In this document: piece by piece, positions 34,974-45,855 of the stretch | How positions within the stretch are numbered: position 1 is the first letter of the stretch | Layout of the letters: every line of letters begins with the position of its first letter | Assembly (NCBI RefSeq): GCF_964355755.1 | Contig: NC_092670.1 | Location: forward strand, 23,559,201-23,623,200 | Length of the DNA stretch: 64,000 bases | Direction: 5' to 3' | Origin: Antedon mediterranea | Taxonomy: Eukaryota; Echinodermata; Crinoidea; Comatulida; Antedonidae | Notes under the pieces: generated by a model | Database searches by the model: none | What the model saw: only the letters and a program-made list of their open reading frames with translations | What the model was told of the DNA's origin: nothing | Translations under genes and position numbers: made by a program

Positions 34974-36615
34974 CTTTAAAGTTAGACAAGGGAAGAGTAA
35001 AATCACACACTAGTTTAAAGTTATACCAGGGAAGAGTGAAATTACACACTAGTTTAAAGTTAGACAAGGGAAGAGTGAAATTACACACTAGTTTAAAGTT
35101 ATACAAGGGAAGAGTGAAATTACACTCTAGTTTTAAGTTGGACCAGGGAAGAGTGAAATTATGCTCTAGTTAAGTTGGACCAGGGAAGAGTGAAATTACA
35201 CTCTAGTTAAGTTGGACCAGGGAAGAGTGAAATTACATTCTAGTTAAGTTGGACCAGGGAAGAGTGAAATTACGCTCTAGTTAAGTTGGACCAGGAAAGA
35301 GTGAAATTATGCTCTAGTTAAGTTGGACCAGGGAAGAGTGAAATTACGCTCTAGTTAAGTTGGACCAGGAAAGAGTGAAATTATGCTCTAGTTAAGTTGG
35401 ACCAGGGAAGAGTGAAATTACACTCTAGTTAAGTTAAACCAGGGAAGAGTGAAATTACACTCTAGTTAAGTTGGACCAGGAAAGAGTGAAATTACACTCT
35501 AGTTAAGTTAGACCAGGGAAGAGTGAAATTATCCTCAAGTTAATTTGGACCAGGGAAGAGTGAAATTACACTCTAGTTATGTTGGACCAGGGAAGAGTAA
35601 AATTACACTCTAGTTAAGTTGGACCAGAGAAGAGTGAAATTACACTCTAGTTAAGTTGGACCAGGGAAGAGTGAAATTACACTCTAGTTAAGTTAGACCA
35701 GAGAAGAGTGAAATTACGCTCTAGTTAATTTGGACCAGGGAAGAGTGAAATTACACTCTAGTTAAGTTGGACCAGGGAAGAGTGAAATTACACTCTAGTT
35801 AAGTTGAACCAGGGAAGAGTTAAATTACATTCTAGTTAAGTTGGACCAGGGAAGAGTGAAATTACATTCTAGTTAAGTTGGACCAGGGAAGAGTGAAATT
35901 ACACTCTAGTTAAGTTGGACAAGGGAAGAGTGAAATTACACTCTAGTTAAGTTAGACAAGGGAAGAGTGAAATTGCACCCTACTTAAGTTATACCAGGGA
36001 AGAGTGAAATTACACTCTAGTTTTAAGTTAGACCAGGGAAGAGTGAAATTACATTCTAGTTAAGTTGGACCAGGGAAGAGTGAAATTACATTCTAGTTAA
36101 GTTGGACCAGGGAAGAGTGAAATTACACTCTAGTTAAGTTGGACCAGGAAAGAGTGTAATTATGCTCTAGTTAAGTTGGACCAGGGAAGAGTGAAATTAC
36201 ACTCTAGTTAAGTTAGACCAGGGAAGAGTGAAATTACGCTCTAGTTAATTTGGACCAGGGAAGAGTGAAATTACACTCTAAGTTAAGTTGGACCAGGGAA
36301 GAGTGAAATTACACTCTAGTTAAGTTGAACCAGGGAAGAGTTAAATTACACTCTAGTTAAGTTGGACCAGGGAAGAGTAAAATTACACTCTAGTTAAGTT
36401 GGACCAGAGAAGAGTGAAATACACTCTAGTTAAGTTGGACCAGGGAAGAGTGAAATTACACTCTAGTTAAGTTGGACCAGGGAAGAGTGAAATTACACTC
36501 TAGTTAGGTTGGACCAGGGAAGAATGAAATTACACGCTAGTTTAGTTGGACCAGGAAAGAGTGAAATTGCACTCTACGTAGTTAAGTTGGACCAGGGAAG
36601 AGTGAAATTACACTC
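34974..36615. repeat. 37-bp minisatellite, 44 units
   Basis: I counted 44 copies of a unit whose core is ggaccagggaagagtgaaat followed by tacactctagttaagtt. Most units are 37 bp; the first four are about 39 bp with 'tttaaagtta' spacers. Variants recur (ggaaag for gggaag; tacgctc or tatgctc; gttgaacc; agttaa for agtgaa). The block 35719-35831 reappears almost unchanged at 36239-36352, about 520 bp or 14 units later, so segments of several units have been duplicated. No gene overlaps. The 39-bp units at the left keep one frame open but have no other coding sign. Confidence 0.97.
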
Positions 36616-36623
36616 TTCCCTGG
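36592..36623. repeat. Hairpin closing the minisatellite
   Basis: The last unit 'ccagggaagagtg' (36592-36604) is followed after aaatta by its exact complement 'cactcttccctgg' (36611-36623), giving a 13-bp perfect stem with a 6-base loop. The array therefore ends in a half unit in reverse orientation. Confidence 0.9.
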
Positions 36624-39600
36624 ACTAATTTAACTGTTATGTTTAGTTTTTCCATTAAATATGTAATGAACAGTACTTTGAACATCAAGTTAGTATCAAA
36701 CGAACAAGTACTTTTTGTTATGTTAACAATTTTTCTGTCAAGCATAAAGGTTATCGAATATGTCAATTGACTAAATTATTTAAAACTACGGTATTGTTTA
36801 ACATTCACACAGAATTAAACGTCTCAAATTTTTCTTTCAAATAAACAAGGCATTTTATTTTCCATATAGAGTTAAAACATTATAGAAACAGACTAGTCAT
36901 TAACATAGCAAAATGGCATGAAATTAAATGCATGAAACAAATTACTTTTGGATTTCTTGAACATAAAAAGTAATAAAGTATACTGTAGGTGTGACATTCC
37001 ATCGGAAGCCTCTGAACAATTTCACACCAGTTGAAAATCAAATCAAAATATATTATTTGGTTACAATACGAAGGATTGAGTAAGAATCATTTTGCATGAA
37101 GAGTGCAAATAACAAATTGTGTTACTTGATACCAAAGCAATGAATCACAACAAACTGGGCATGCTCACAAATAAAACCCGCATTGTGATAGCTTCCCTTA
37201 CTCACAACAAACATAACATGTTAACATTTAATTGTTAGTTTTTGTAACCATCACAATTTATGCGCACTCTGTAAGGTTTGGAAGAATGCATTGATGGATG
37301 GTTGTCACACTTCATTGATTTCTCAAAGATAGGGATGCTTATTAAAACCAAAAGTCTCATTATACTCCATCCATAACTAAATAAAATATCATCTTTACCT
37401 ATGAAATTAATGTTAATAAATTTACACTATTATACATTATTCTTACCATATGATTTGACAACATAAACAAATTATTATAAAGATAAAACCAGTTTATCAT
37501 AATTTAATATTTTAACTGTAATTATTGAATACATTTTTAATAATACTAATAGTAGTGCTATGAATACAAAATATCCAATATGGATTTGTCATCAAACTTT
37601 TAGATAGTGAATAAATACAATGTAATATGGATTTGAGATATAAGAAGGTAATTATAATAATAAGGAATAGTTGATTGAATTTATGGTAATTGTTGTGGCT
37701 ATATTTATGTGAGAATTGGAACACATAAGGGAGATCTGCATGGGTATATTTGCAAACTGCTTTGCTGTTGATGATATAGTCCCTACAGACAGCCTTATAA
37801 AATCACCATGCATATGATGATCTATTTTTGGATCTAGCGTAATACACAAACCTACAATAAGTGTGGCTGCTGCTGCGGCGATAGCAAGCCACAATACAAT
37901 ACATACAATATAGTATTGATTATATTATCACGCATGAATCTGCGTTTATCATAAACAATGCATACAAAACAGAATGATCATAATGCAACCATATTTGTGT
38001 ATTTTAAATACCATATTTTCCTTCAATTAATACCGTCTTATTAGTTTAAAAACCATCATTTAATGACAATGAATACCGTTATGCATGAATGGGTACATGG
38101 GTAGACTTTTTTATCGTTAAAAACAATACTGAAAATAAATACTAAACATTGGAATTTCTTCACAAAATGAATCTAAAACTAAAAGATGAATATTTCAATT
38201 TTTTTTTTACAGTTTGATATAAATAATAAATGTATCATTGCATAAAATGAAATGTTTATTTTAACTAATACCAATTAAAAACAACATAACCTTATAAACA
38301 AGTCAATCAAACCAATATGAAATAATTTAAACAATTATGGATAATATTAAATTGCAAAATGGCTTGGAATGGGTCCCTACTGTATTTATTCAAGCATGGA
38401 GAAATAAGTATAATACAGGACAATATTTCAAGGTACAACTTTAAATGTATTATAATTAAAAACACCTAATTATTAACTCTACTTCCTGAATGGAAAAATG
38501 AATAACATTATAATATAATTTAATAATATATTTACAAATATTAAATGTGTTATTTATAGGTATAAGGTGACCTTAACGTATTGATTGTCTTATGCTAGAA
38601 AATTCTGTGACTAAATTACCATGTAAAAGGGAAACGTAATTAAAGCAGTTTTAATTTAAAACCACATTAAACAAGGTCAAAGTTCATATAATCACGAATA
38701 CTGTAGTAATAATACATTAAATTAAAAAAAGAATATGTTTTTATAGCAGCTCAAGTTTTTCTAGGTTTGTGTAATACAACCGCACCATAGAACCTACAAA
38801 GTTAATAGCTATATTTAAATATTAATAAGACGTGTAATATTGCTTACAAAATAATTAATGATTTTGCTAGTCTACGTTATGGTACATTTCACACAGAGCT
38901 TTAGACTATCATATCAAATGGACCAAGAATAAACCATGTAATTAAATGAAACATGTGATATTGTTTAATTGTAATACAGTAGTACAGTCAGGTTAATAAA
39001 TACCACCTCAGTACTTTATTTAGATAAAAGGGCAAATTGGGTAGTTAACAGTAGCCAACATTAAAAAAGAGAGCAGTGTAGATAGGAATTATTTAACTTT
39101 TGTATAACTGCCTATGAAGAAATTAAGTCTGGTGGTACATTGTCATTGTTGTCTTATTTTGTTTATTTAATGTCATTGTGTGAATTAGGGTCAATGGTCT
39201 ATGAAAATTCTACCAAATCTATTCAAAAGGTGAAAGACTCATTGTATGTTGCTATTTACACTAGCATATTGACACTTTGCATTTTCAATGCTATCTATCA
39301 GAAACATCAAGGATCTTGCCACGATTTTAGACCAGTGTGAAATATTCTGCCCACTTTTAGAACAATGTTTTACCAAATTGACAATCCCTACTTACCATAG
39401 AGATATTATAGTTCACTATAATATCTCTATGCTACTTACAAATTCCTTGCATAAAATGAAAGCAACAAATCAGGTTTGATAATGACAAAAACAACCTGTT
39501 ATGTCAGAACTTTCAACAACAACTAGTGAAGTATTAAGAATAATAATGCCTGAAGGAAAGAATTAATCGGAATTACAAACTGACCACAAGCACACTTTAT

Positions 39601-41469
39601 TCAGACATAAAGAATGTGTTTAGAAAAAGGTGAACAACAACAAAACTTCAAAGGTTTTAAAGCTAAAAATCACAACGTATAATACAACTATTCTTAATGT
39701 TAATGAATTGATTAGCAAGCTCTATCTGTAAATTAAATTTTGGAGATAAAAAATCTGCAGATATTTAGGAACTTATTTAATAGTCTTGACGATTAATTCT
39801 ATCTTTATCTCTAATTTTTGTTAATAACCAAACTATAGATTGATTTTAAGTGTGCAATAAAAGCATAATTTGTAGGTAATTTAAATTTTTGCAGATAAAA
39901 CAAGATAGAAGAATTAACAACTATAAATTGTTGTCCAGAGGACAGCTGTACTGTAAGAAAAACATAAGGTTGTAAATTTTATAATCTTAATTTATAGCAA
40001 ACAAACATACTGATTAGATTAGATTTCACAATAGTTGCCTATCATACATGACTCAGAGCTGAACCAATTTGGATTCTAGTCATCAACTACTACAGTAGCT
40101 TGTTCGTTCGTAGTCATTTCATTATTCCATACAATCAATATACGTAGATTATCATCAGATGTCAGATGGCTGTCATCCCATTGTACTGTACTGCATTAAT
40201 TAATTAACAGATGGACTTTCACCGTATTAAACTAATACTATACAACATGGTACTACTATCCACACTATACAGTAGTATGTCAGTAGGGAGGATTTTACAA
40301 AATTATTATATTATTACTGTATATAATTATGTTAAATTACAAAATTAGTGTATATGTTGTTATCAAATAAAGCATATGGTATTCATATTTGACTTTTTAT
40401 GGAGATAATTTCAGTTTACAGTTATTGTTGCCACTATAGATATCAAATTTGTTAGAAAATTACAGTTGATGTATTTTACATACAACTTGGTAATCTTGAA
40501 TTTAGATCTGGTTTGTCATGGAATGGCTAAGCTATCACTAAACAGGTTCTTTGTTTAACACTGACTATGGGAACAGAACAGATTAAAAATGAATTGTGGT
40601 GTATGATGAACTAAACATTTATTTTTATCATTATATTTTAATATCTTCTAAACAAAAATTGAACATAAAAACATGGTTTTGGCCATTTAAAAAAACAGTC
40701 ACAATATTTTGAGGAAACGTTTCTAAATAATTAAGCAAAAATATGTTTTTTTTTTAATTATTTAAATTTATAGCACTTTAAGAAAATTATATTATTAAAC
40801 TCTTTCTCAATAAATAATTCCACCTTTTCAAAAAGTATAAATTGAATACACACAGTTTAGCACAACTTATACTAATTAATACAGTACATTATTTCATTTT
40901 CACACATGTGTAAATATATAATTGGTAGAATTTCTTGTAAATGTTTTTCCTGTATATTGGTTATTTGTTACTGATTGCTTACATTACACTGATCTGGTAT
41001 TGGGAAAACGAATACACCGTTCGACATTTAAAATCCTAATACTGATGGATTAGGTCATTACAGGGTCAACGTTGGATTATTCTAATTCCCGCTCCTATAT
41101 GTTGAGTATAATTCCACCGCTAACGATCATTTCAAATTTATGACTGATTAAAAACCGACATGAGCTGGCGTGCAAATTGCGTTATGTGTGAAAATACACT
41201 GACAGTGACACACATTTGAGAAACAACACATACCGTACTGTACTGTGTAACAAATTAAGACAAACAGCTCATCTATGTTCTATGGATTAAAAAAAGAATT
41301 GTTTCTTGGTGAAATGACAAATTAGCATATTTCCTGTCGGCACAAACACTTAGTACATTGCGACAAGAACATTTTCAAAAGGTTCACAACAACCAATCAA
41401 TTACTTGTGAAAACGTAGCTGTGTAGCGAGACATTTAGAGTTAGTATAATTTTTGTTTTTTTGTCAGCA
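36624..41469. other. AT-rich intergenic stretch and probable ARL4 3' UTR
   Basis: No supported coding exon. The ORF at 37652-37894 (-) starts with a hydrophobic Ala-rich segment but has no splice or family support. The right end (about 40618-41469) probably includes the 3' UTR of the minus-strand ARL4 gene. Confidence 0.55.
40618..40623 (-). terminator. Candidate polyadenylation signal of ARL4
   Basis: tttatt on plus is AATAAA on minus, about 850 bases beyond the ARL4 stop. The intervening sequence shows no obvious earlier AATAAA that I noticed. Confidence 0.35.
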
Positions 41470-42060
41470 TCACCTGCCTAACTTTTTCTGTTGTTTTGTT
41501 GCTTTTTTCTTCTTTTGAATCATCGTATAGAGGGCATCAAGTCCATCGGTCAAGCCCTCGCCGGTTATTGCACAAGCAGGCTGAAGATGAACCGGACAGT
41601 GGTTTCGAATGTCCTTCATTTTTAGCTCGTGATCTAATCTATCAACCGTCAATGCTTCTGGCAAATCTTGCTTATTTGCGATAATCAACAATGGAACACC
41701 AAGATTCTCACGACACGTCGTCACTCTCTGAAGCTCGCAACGTGCTTCATCCAAACGTTCTAAATCGCAACTATCGATAACAAATATAATTCCGTCCGTG
41801 TTGCGTGTGTATGATTTCCATAATGGACGTAATTTTTCGCTTCCGCCGGCATCCCAAAATCGAAAGCTTAATCCTTTCGTTTTTCCAGATTTTGATTTAA
41901 TTTTTTCAGAGTTAAATCCTATAGTTGGTACAGTGTTTATGAATTCGTCAAGTTTGTAACGGTACAGTACCGTAGTTTTGCCAGAATAATCCAATCCGAT
42001 GAGGACTATATGGAGAGACTGGAATTTGGGTAAAATCCCGGTTGATGAGCTTGACCCCAT
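41470..42060 (-). CDS. ARL4: ARL4-type ADP-ribosylation factor-like GTPase
   Basis: Small GTPase of the Arf family, 196 aa. ARL4 proteins act at the plasma membrane, recruiting cytohesin Arf-GEFs and influencing the actin cytoskeleton. Start chosen at the ATG at 42060 because it gives MGSSSS, with Gly2 for N-myristoylation; the four upstream codons begin with TTG and follow a likely splice acceptor. Motifs: P-loop GLDYSGKT, switch 1 NTVPTIGFNSEKI, switch 2 WDAGGSEKLRPLWKSY, NKQD for guanine specificity, ACAITGEG, and a basic tail (KKKKATKQQKK) like the nuclear/phosphoinositide-binding tail of ARL4. The single coding exon also fits ARL4. Odd: the Arf-family Gln after DxGG, needed for GTP hydrolysis, is Ser here (AGC). 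ARL4A, C or D orthology cannot be assigned. Confidence 0.93.
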   Translation of the reverse strand: MGSSSSTGILPKFQSLHIVLIGLDYSGKTTVLYRYKLDEFINTVPTIGFNSEKIKSKSGKTKGLSFRFWDAGGSEKLRPLWKSYTRNTDGIIFVIDSCDLERLDEARCELQRVTTCRENLGVPLLIIANKQDLPEALTVDRLDHELKMKDIRNHCPVHLQPACAITGEGLTDGLDALYTMIQKKKKATKQQKKLGR

Positions 42061-42073
42061 CGTGAACACCAAT

Positions 42074-42812
42074 CTAAATAAGCAACTATACCATGAAAGA
42101 CTTTATAATCCAAAGATGGCGTACATAACGCAAATATCCTGACCTGCAATTCAATTGAGGATCACATTATGTTAATCATTTTTTATTTAAAACAAAAATT
42201 CCAATGTTTTTTTTTTATTCACAACCAAAATTCAAACTTTTTTTCCATTATTATTAGAATTATGTAAAGATTATTTTTGATGAAGTTGATGTGAAAGCCA
42301 AAAAAACAAATATAGAAATCAATAGAAACAAATGATCAGACAATTTATGACTCAATTAAGATTACAGAAACCAATCAATAATAATTATATATCAATATTA
42401 TATTATGCATGAATAAGTAAAAGGGTAAAAACTGAAAAACATGCATGCATTTATTGCATTGCAATGCAACAACAAGGCATCATAACATTGGCCTACTTTA
42501 CAGTACACACAGAAATACATGAATCCAATTTATCTGTCTATTATGCTAGGTATTACAAACAAAACCAAATGGAGTTTTCTAATAGTAATAATGTAACAGA
42601 TAATAATATAGGCTAGGTAGTAGCAGACAAATCAGTTAAAATGCCTGGGCCTGTGTATCAGGAGGAATACTAGGCCTATATCCATCTCCCTTCTCTACAT
42701 TCATTTTAACACCACCCACAAACATCATTATTTAATAGCATCTGTTTGTTTCACTGACGAATGGATTACACCTCCCTGAGACAAGACTGAGTGAGACAGA
42801 AAATTTACTTAC
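42074..42812 (-). other. Probable 5' UTR intron of ARL4
   Basis: On minus, 'cagaattc' is followed by GTAAGTAAAT (donor ending the exon at 42813) and 'ttgcttatttag' (acceptor ending at 42074) lies 13 bases before the ATG. Vertebrate ARL4 genes often have non-coding 5' exons. The upstream exon limit is not visible. Confidence 0.45.
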
Positions 42813-43813
42813 GAATTCTGAAAGCTCTGAACTCCAAAATGAAACCTTTCCTACAAAAACTTCAAGCAGATGTGTTCAACTAACAATTCTTTCCTTCAAA
42901 CCGGCAAATTAAGCCGACCCTCAGGGTTTTTTCAAGGATCAAACACCAACTCACCAGCAGTCCAGCTAGTCGTCTGACTACTCAGTTACTGAGGCCAGAC
43001 ATTTTATGCATCCTTGACGATCAATAAACAAATGACGTTATCGCCAAGATCTTTAAACGTAAACAAACTGTGGTTACCAATTTGTTATGAGGGCGGCAGT
43101 CAATCAATTATCTTTGTCACAAATGAATATTTTTTTATTACATTTTTTATTTTCTATTCTGCTTTGAGTAATAGAGTAAATAATGTAAATGCATAGGCTA
43201 TGTAGAATTGGAGTTATTAAGGTGCGGAGAGAGAGAGAGTAAGCAAAAATAAAGGCTTTATGATTGATCACAGGTGTGTGCCATGTGTTTATTTTTAATG
43301 ATTTGGAAAAAAACCCCCATAGATTGCGCCCTCAACAAATACCAAATAATCTCGAGCGTACACACACAACTTGACACACGACACGACTCGCGGGTAATTT
43401 GTTTTTGGGAGAAAGATTACTGTATTGTTTGGTTGTTCTTTATGGATATCCATTCGAAAAAGCAATTAAAGCGTAATTGTATATTTTGATTTATCTATCC
43501 CAGTTGTTATATGTTGTATTGTTCAAATAGGCCTAGCTAGGCCTGTATTAAACTCGGCTAGGCCAGGCCCTCCTATTATTTGCCTTCACTCACACGCTTC
43601 ACGCACGGACGGTCCATAAAGGACTCGCCTCGATTCGCAGTTACTAGGCCTAGACCTACTTAGGCGAGGGCCTACTGTGTAGGCCATACCCAAGTCCTAG
43701 TAGTAATACAGATCCTGGCCCTTTTGTAGCTAGAAGAATAGAAATAGAACTATAGGCCTAGCTAGTAGAAGAAAGGATAAGGGCTAGGCTAGGCCTAAAT
43801 AAATACGTTATGA
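42813..43813. other. Region upstream of ARL4
   Basis: Holds the presumed non-coding first exon of ARL4 near 42813-42990 (minus), a (ga)n run near 43228, and a GC-richer patch at 43500-43810 with repeated ggccta/taggcc words. Promoter position not determinable from sequence alone. Confidence 0.35.
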
Positions 43814-44224
43814 CTAAAGATACGGTACCGTATCCATACTTTTAAAAACTAAAGGTACGGTAATTATAGAGGGCGCTATGTAATGTGGATGTTAATCAAA
43901 TAGGTTATTGCATTGGTTTTCTGCAAGCCAGCTGTGTAGCCTAGTGGGCATGTGGTGAGGCTTTGGCTTAAGGGGTTGTAGGTTCGATACTCTTCTTGAC
44001 GTCTTTTTTTTATTTTTTTTTTTTTAGTTTTTAATTTAAGAGAGATTATTTAGAGGGTTAGGTTTTTAATATTTAGGAAGGAGTTTTATATTTAGGAACG
44101 AGTTTTATATTTAGGTACGAGTTTTAGGAATGCAATTTTACCGTACTTTTAGCAAACGAAAGCGCCCTCTATAATTACCGTATCTTTAGTTTTTAAAAGC
44201 ATGGATACGGTACCGTATCTTTAG
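43814..44224. mobile_element. TIR element with ~62-bp inverted ends
   Basis: Left arm 43816-43877 and right arm 44161-44222 are reverse complements with two mismatches that I can see. The arms contain the 16-bp palindrome gatacggtaccgtatc and end in agcgccctctataatt on the inner side. A TA at both outer edges (43815-43816, 44222-44223) would fit a Tc1/mariner-type TA target site, but this is inferred. Total about 410 bp, no transposase ORF. The inside carries a tRNA-like unit (43933-44010). Confidence 0.85.
43933..44010 (+). repeat. tRNA-like Pol III unit inside the TIR element
   Basis: A-box-like TAGCCTAGTGGG at 43937-43948 and B-box-like GGTTCGATAC at 43981-43990, at a normal tRNA spacing, followed by T runs from about 44003 that could stop Pol III. 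The anticodon arm is not convincing, so this is a tRNA-derived SINE head or tRNA relic rather than a working tRNA gene. Confidence 0.6.
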
Positions 44225-44238
44225 CAACGGCGAAATAA

Positions 44239-45453
44239 ATAAGCTTTTATTTTATATCCCTAACACCCATTTTTTCTCGGATATTTGAAAGCTTTTTAGC
44301 GGAGTGGGTAACTAATGATATAAAAGATTCTTTAGATAGTAAGCAATTTGGTTGTCGTAGAGGCTCGTCAACTTCACACTACCTCGTAGACTTGATAAAT
44401 TCTGTTGTATCTGACCTGGAAGGGGGTAGCAAATATTTAAACTTATGTGCTGTAGACTTTACGAAGGCTTTCGATCGTGTGGATCATAATGTTGTCATAA
44501 ATAAATTAATATCCATAGGAGTGAGGCCGTCCATTCTTCCTACCGTTTGTAGTTTCCTCTTAAATCGCACATGCAATACCAAAGTTAAGGGAGCCACCTC
44601 TTCAAATTCTAATATTACTTGTGGGGTGCCCCAGGGCACGAAGTTGGGTCCCCTTCTCTTTTTGGTATTAGTCAATGATGTTGCTGAGGGAACTGACAGG
44701 CGGTGGAAATATGTGGACGACCTCACTCTTAGTGAAGTAGTTAGAAGTAGTGATAGACAATTGTTGCAGGACACTTTAAATCAACTTGATGATTGGTGTT
44801 TGATAAATAGAGTCCTCCCCAAGCCATCCAAGTGCAATGTGATGCGTATTTCCTTCCTAAAGTCCGACTGTCCTCCTCCCAGTTTCAATCTAAATGGCCA
44901 TGATCTTAAATGTGTAAATCACATTAAACTGCTTGGTGTCACCTTGCAGGATAACCTTAAATGGGAGATGCATATTCATGATATCGTTGCTAAAGCATGT
45001 CGACGTTTGTACACTTTGATTATACTTAAGAAAGCCAAGGCGCCTTGTAAAGATTTACTACAAGTATATACTTGCTATATACGTCCTTTAGTTGAATATG
45101 CATGCCCTGTGTGGCACAGTTCAATTACGAAAGACCAAACTAAGTCAATAGAAAGAGTTCAAAAAAGAGCTCTACGAATCATTTATGGCATGAACTATGT
45201 ATCCTACGAGTCTGCTCTTAAATTGTCAGACCTTCCATCGCTAGTTAACAGAAGAGTCCAACTCTTACTGAAATTTGGTAAAGGAATAATAAAGTCCGAT
45301 ACATTTAGAAGCATTCTTCCACCTGTTCGTGACATTAGCAGAACCCTGAGGTCTGCGAGTAAGCCTCTACTCAAAATCCCGTTTGGTCGTACAGAAAGAT
45401 TTAGATCTTCACCAGTCCCTTTTTTAGTCCGACTCATTAATGATGAATATTGA
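44239..45453 (+). pseudogene. Reverse transcriptase, truncated copy
   Basis: Non-LTR RT, about 400 codons without a stop. Visible blocks in order: QFGCRRGSSTSHYLVDL, DFTKAFDRVDH (first catalytic Asp), GVPQGTKLGPLLFLVLVND, KYVDDLTL (YVDD catalytic box), LLGVTLQDNLKW (thumb) and a C-terminal ERVQKRALRIIYG segment typical of CR1/Jockey elements. No frameshift in this part, suggesting a fairly recent insertion, but the first RT block, endonuclease and promoter are gone, so it cannot be autonomous. The exact clade (CR1, Crack, Daphne or other) is not resolved by eye. Confidence 0.9.
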
Positions 45454-45514
45454 ATAGGCTGGCACTATTTTAACTTACAGGTGGACCAATTTTAATGTGG
45501 TAAATTATTATTAT

Positions 45515-45562
<48 letters not shown>

Positions 45563-45690
45563 AGTTTTACCTTTTATACATAATGTATTTATATATTTTT
45601 ATCAAATTTTGTAAAATACTACTTTTCAGCCTTTTGGCTGCCGTTGTATTTTGATGTCTTTTTATGAATAAATATACCTAAATGTATAAA
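44239..45690 (+). mobile_element. 5'-truncated non-LTR retrotransposon (CR1/Jockey-like LINE)
   Basis: The RT reading frame is open from 44239, entering within the first RT motif (ISLTPIF), so the endonuclease and ORF1 are missing. After the stop (45451-45453) come an ATT-run and about 38 T (45510-45557), a hairpin 'cagccttttggctg', and 'gaataaata' near 45665-45675, the likely element end. It inserted about 15-25 bp beyond the 43814-44224 TIR element and about 170 bp before the presumed TONSL start. No clear target-site duplication was found. Confidence 0.88.
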
Positions 45691-45855
45691 TAGTCTTGTT
45701 GAGAGTCTTGTTATACTATTATAATATTATCATATGATATGATATATCGGTCAGTCTATAATTAAAAAACCGAAAACAAAATAAAACAATCTAAATACCG
45801 AAAACAAACTTGTTAATGTCGCCCTCTACTGACGAGTGTTTCTAAAGCTAAGACC

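Noticed and set aside
37652-37894. Minus-strand ORF with an Ala-rich hydrophobic start
   Set aside because: Looks like a signal or membrane segment, but the rest is Ile/Asn/Ser-rich as expected from AT-rich random sequence; no splice support.
42110-42123. YY1-like aaagatggcg near ARL4
   Set aside because: If the proposed 5' UTR intron is right, this lies inside the intron and not at the promoter.
43933-44010. Functional tRNA gene
   Set aside because: A- and B-box-like motifs are present, but the acceptor and anticodon stems do not pair well; called a tRNA-like relic instead.
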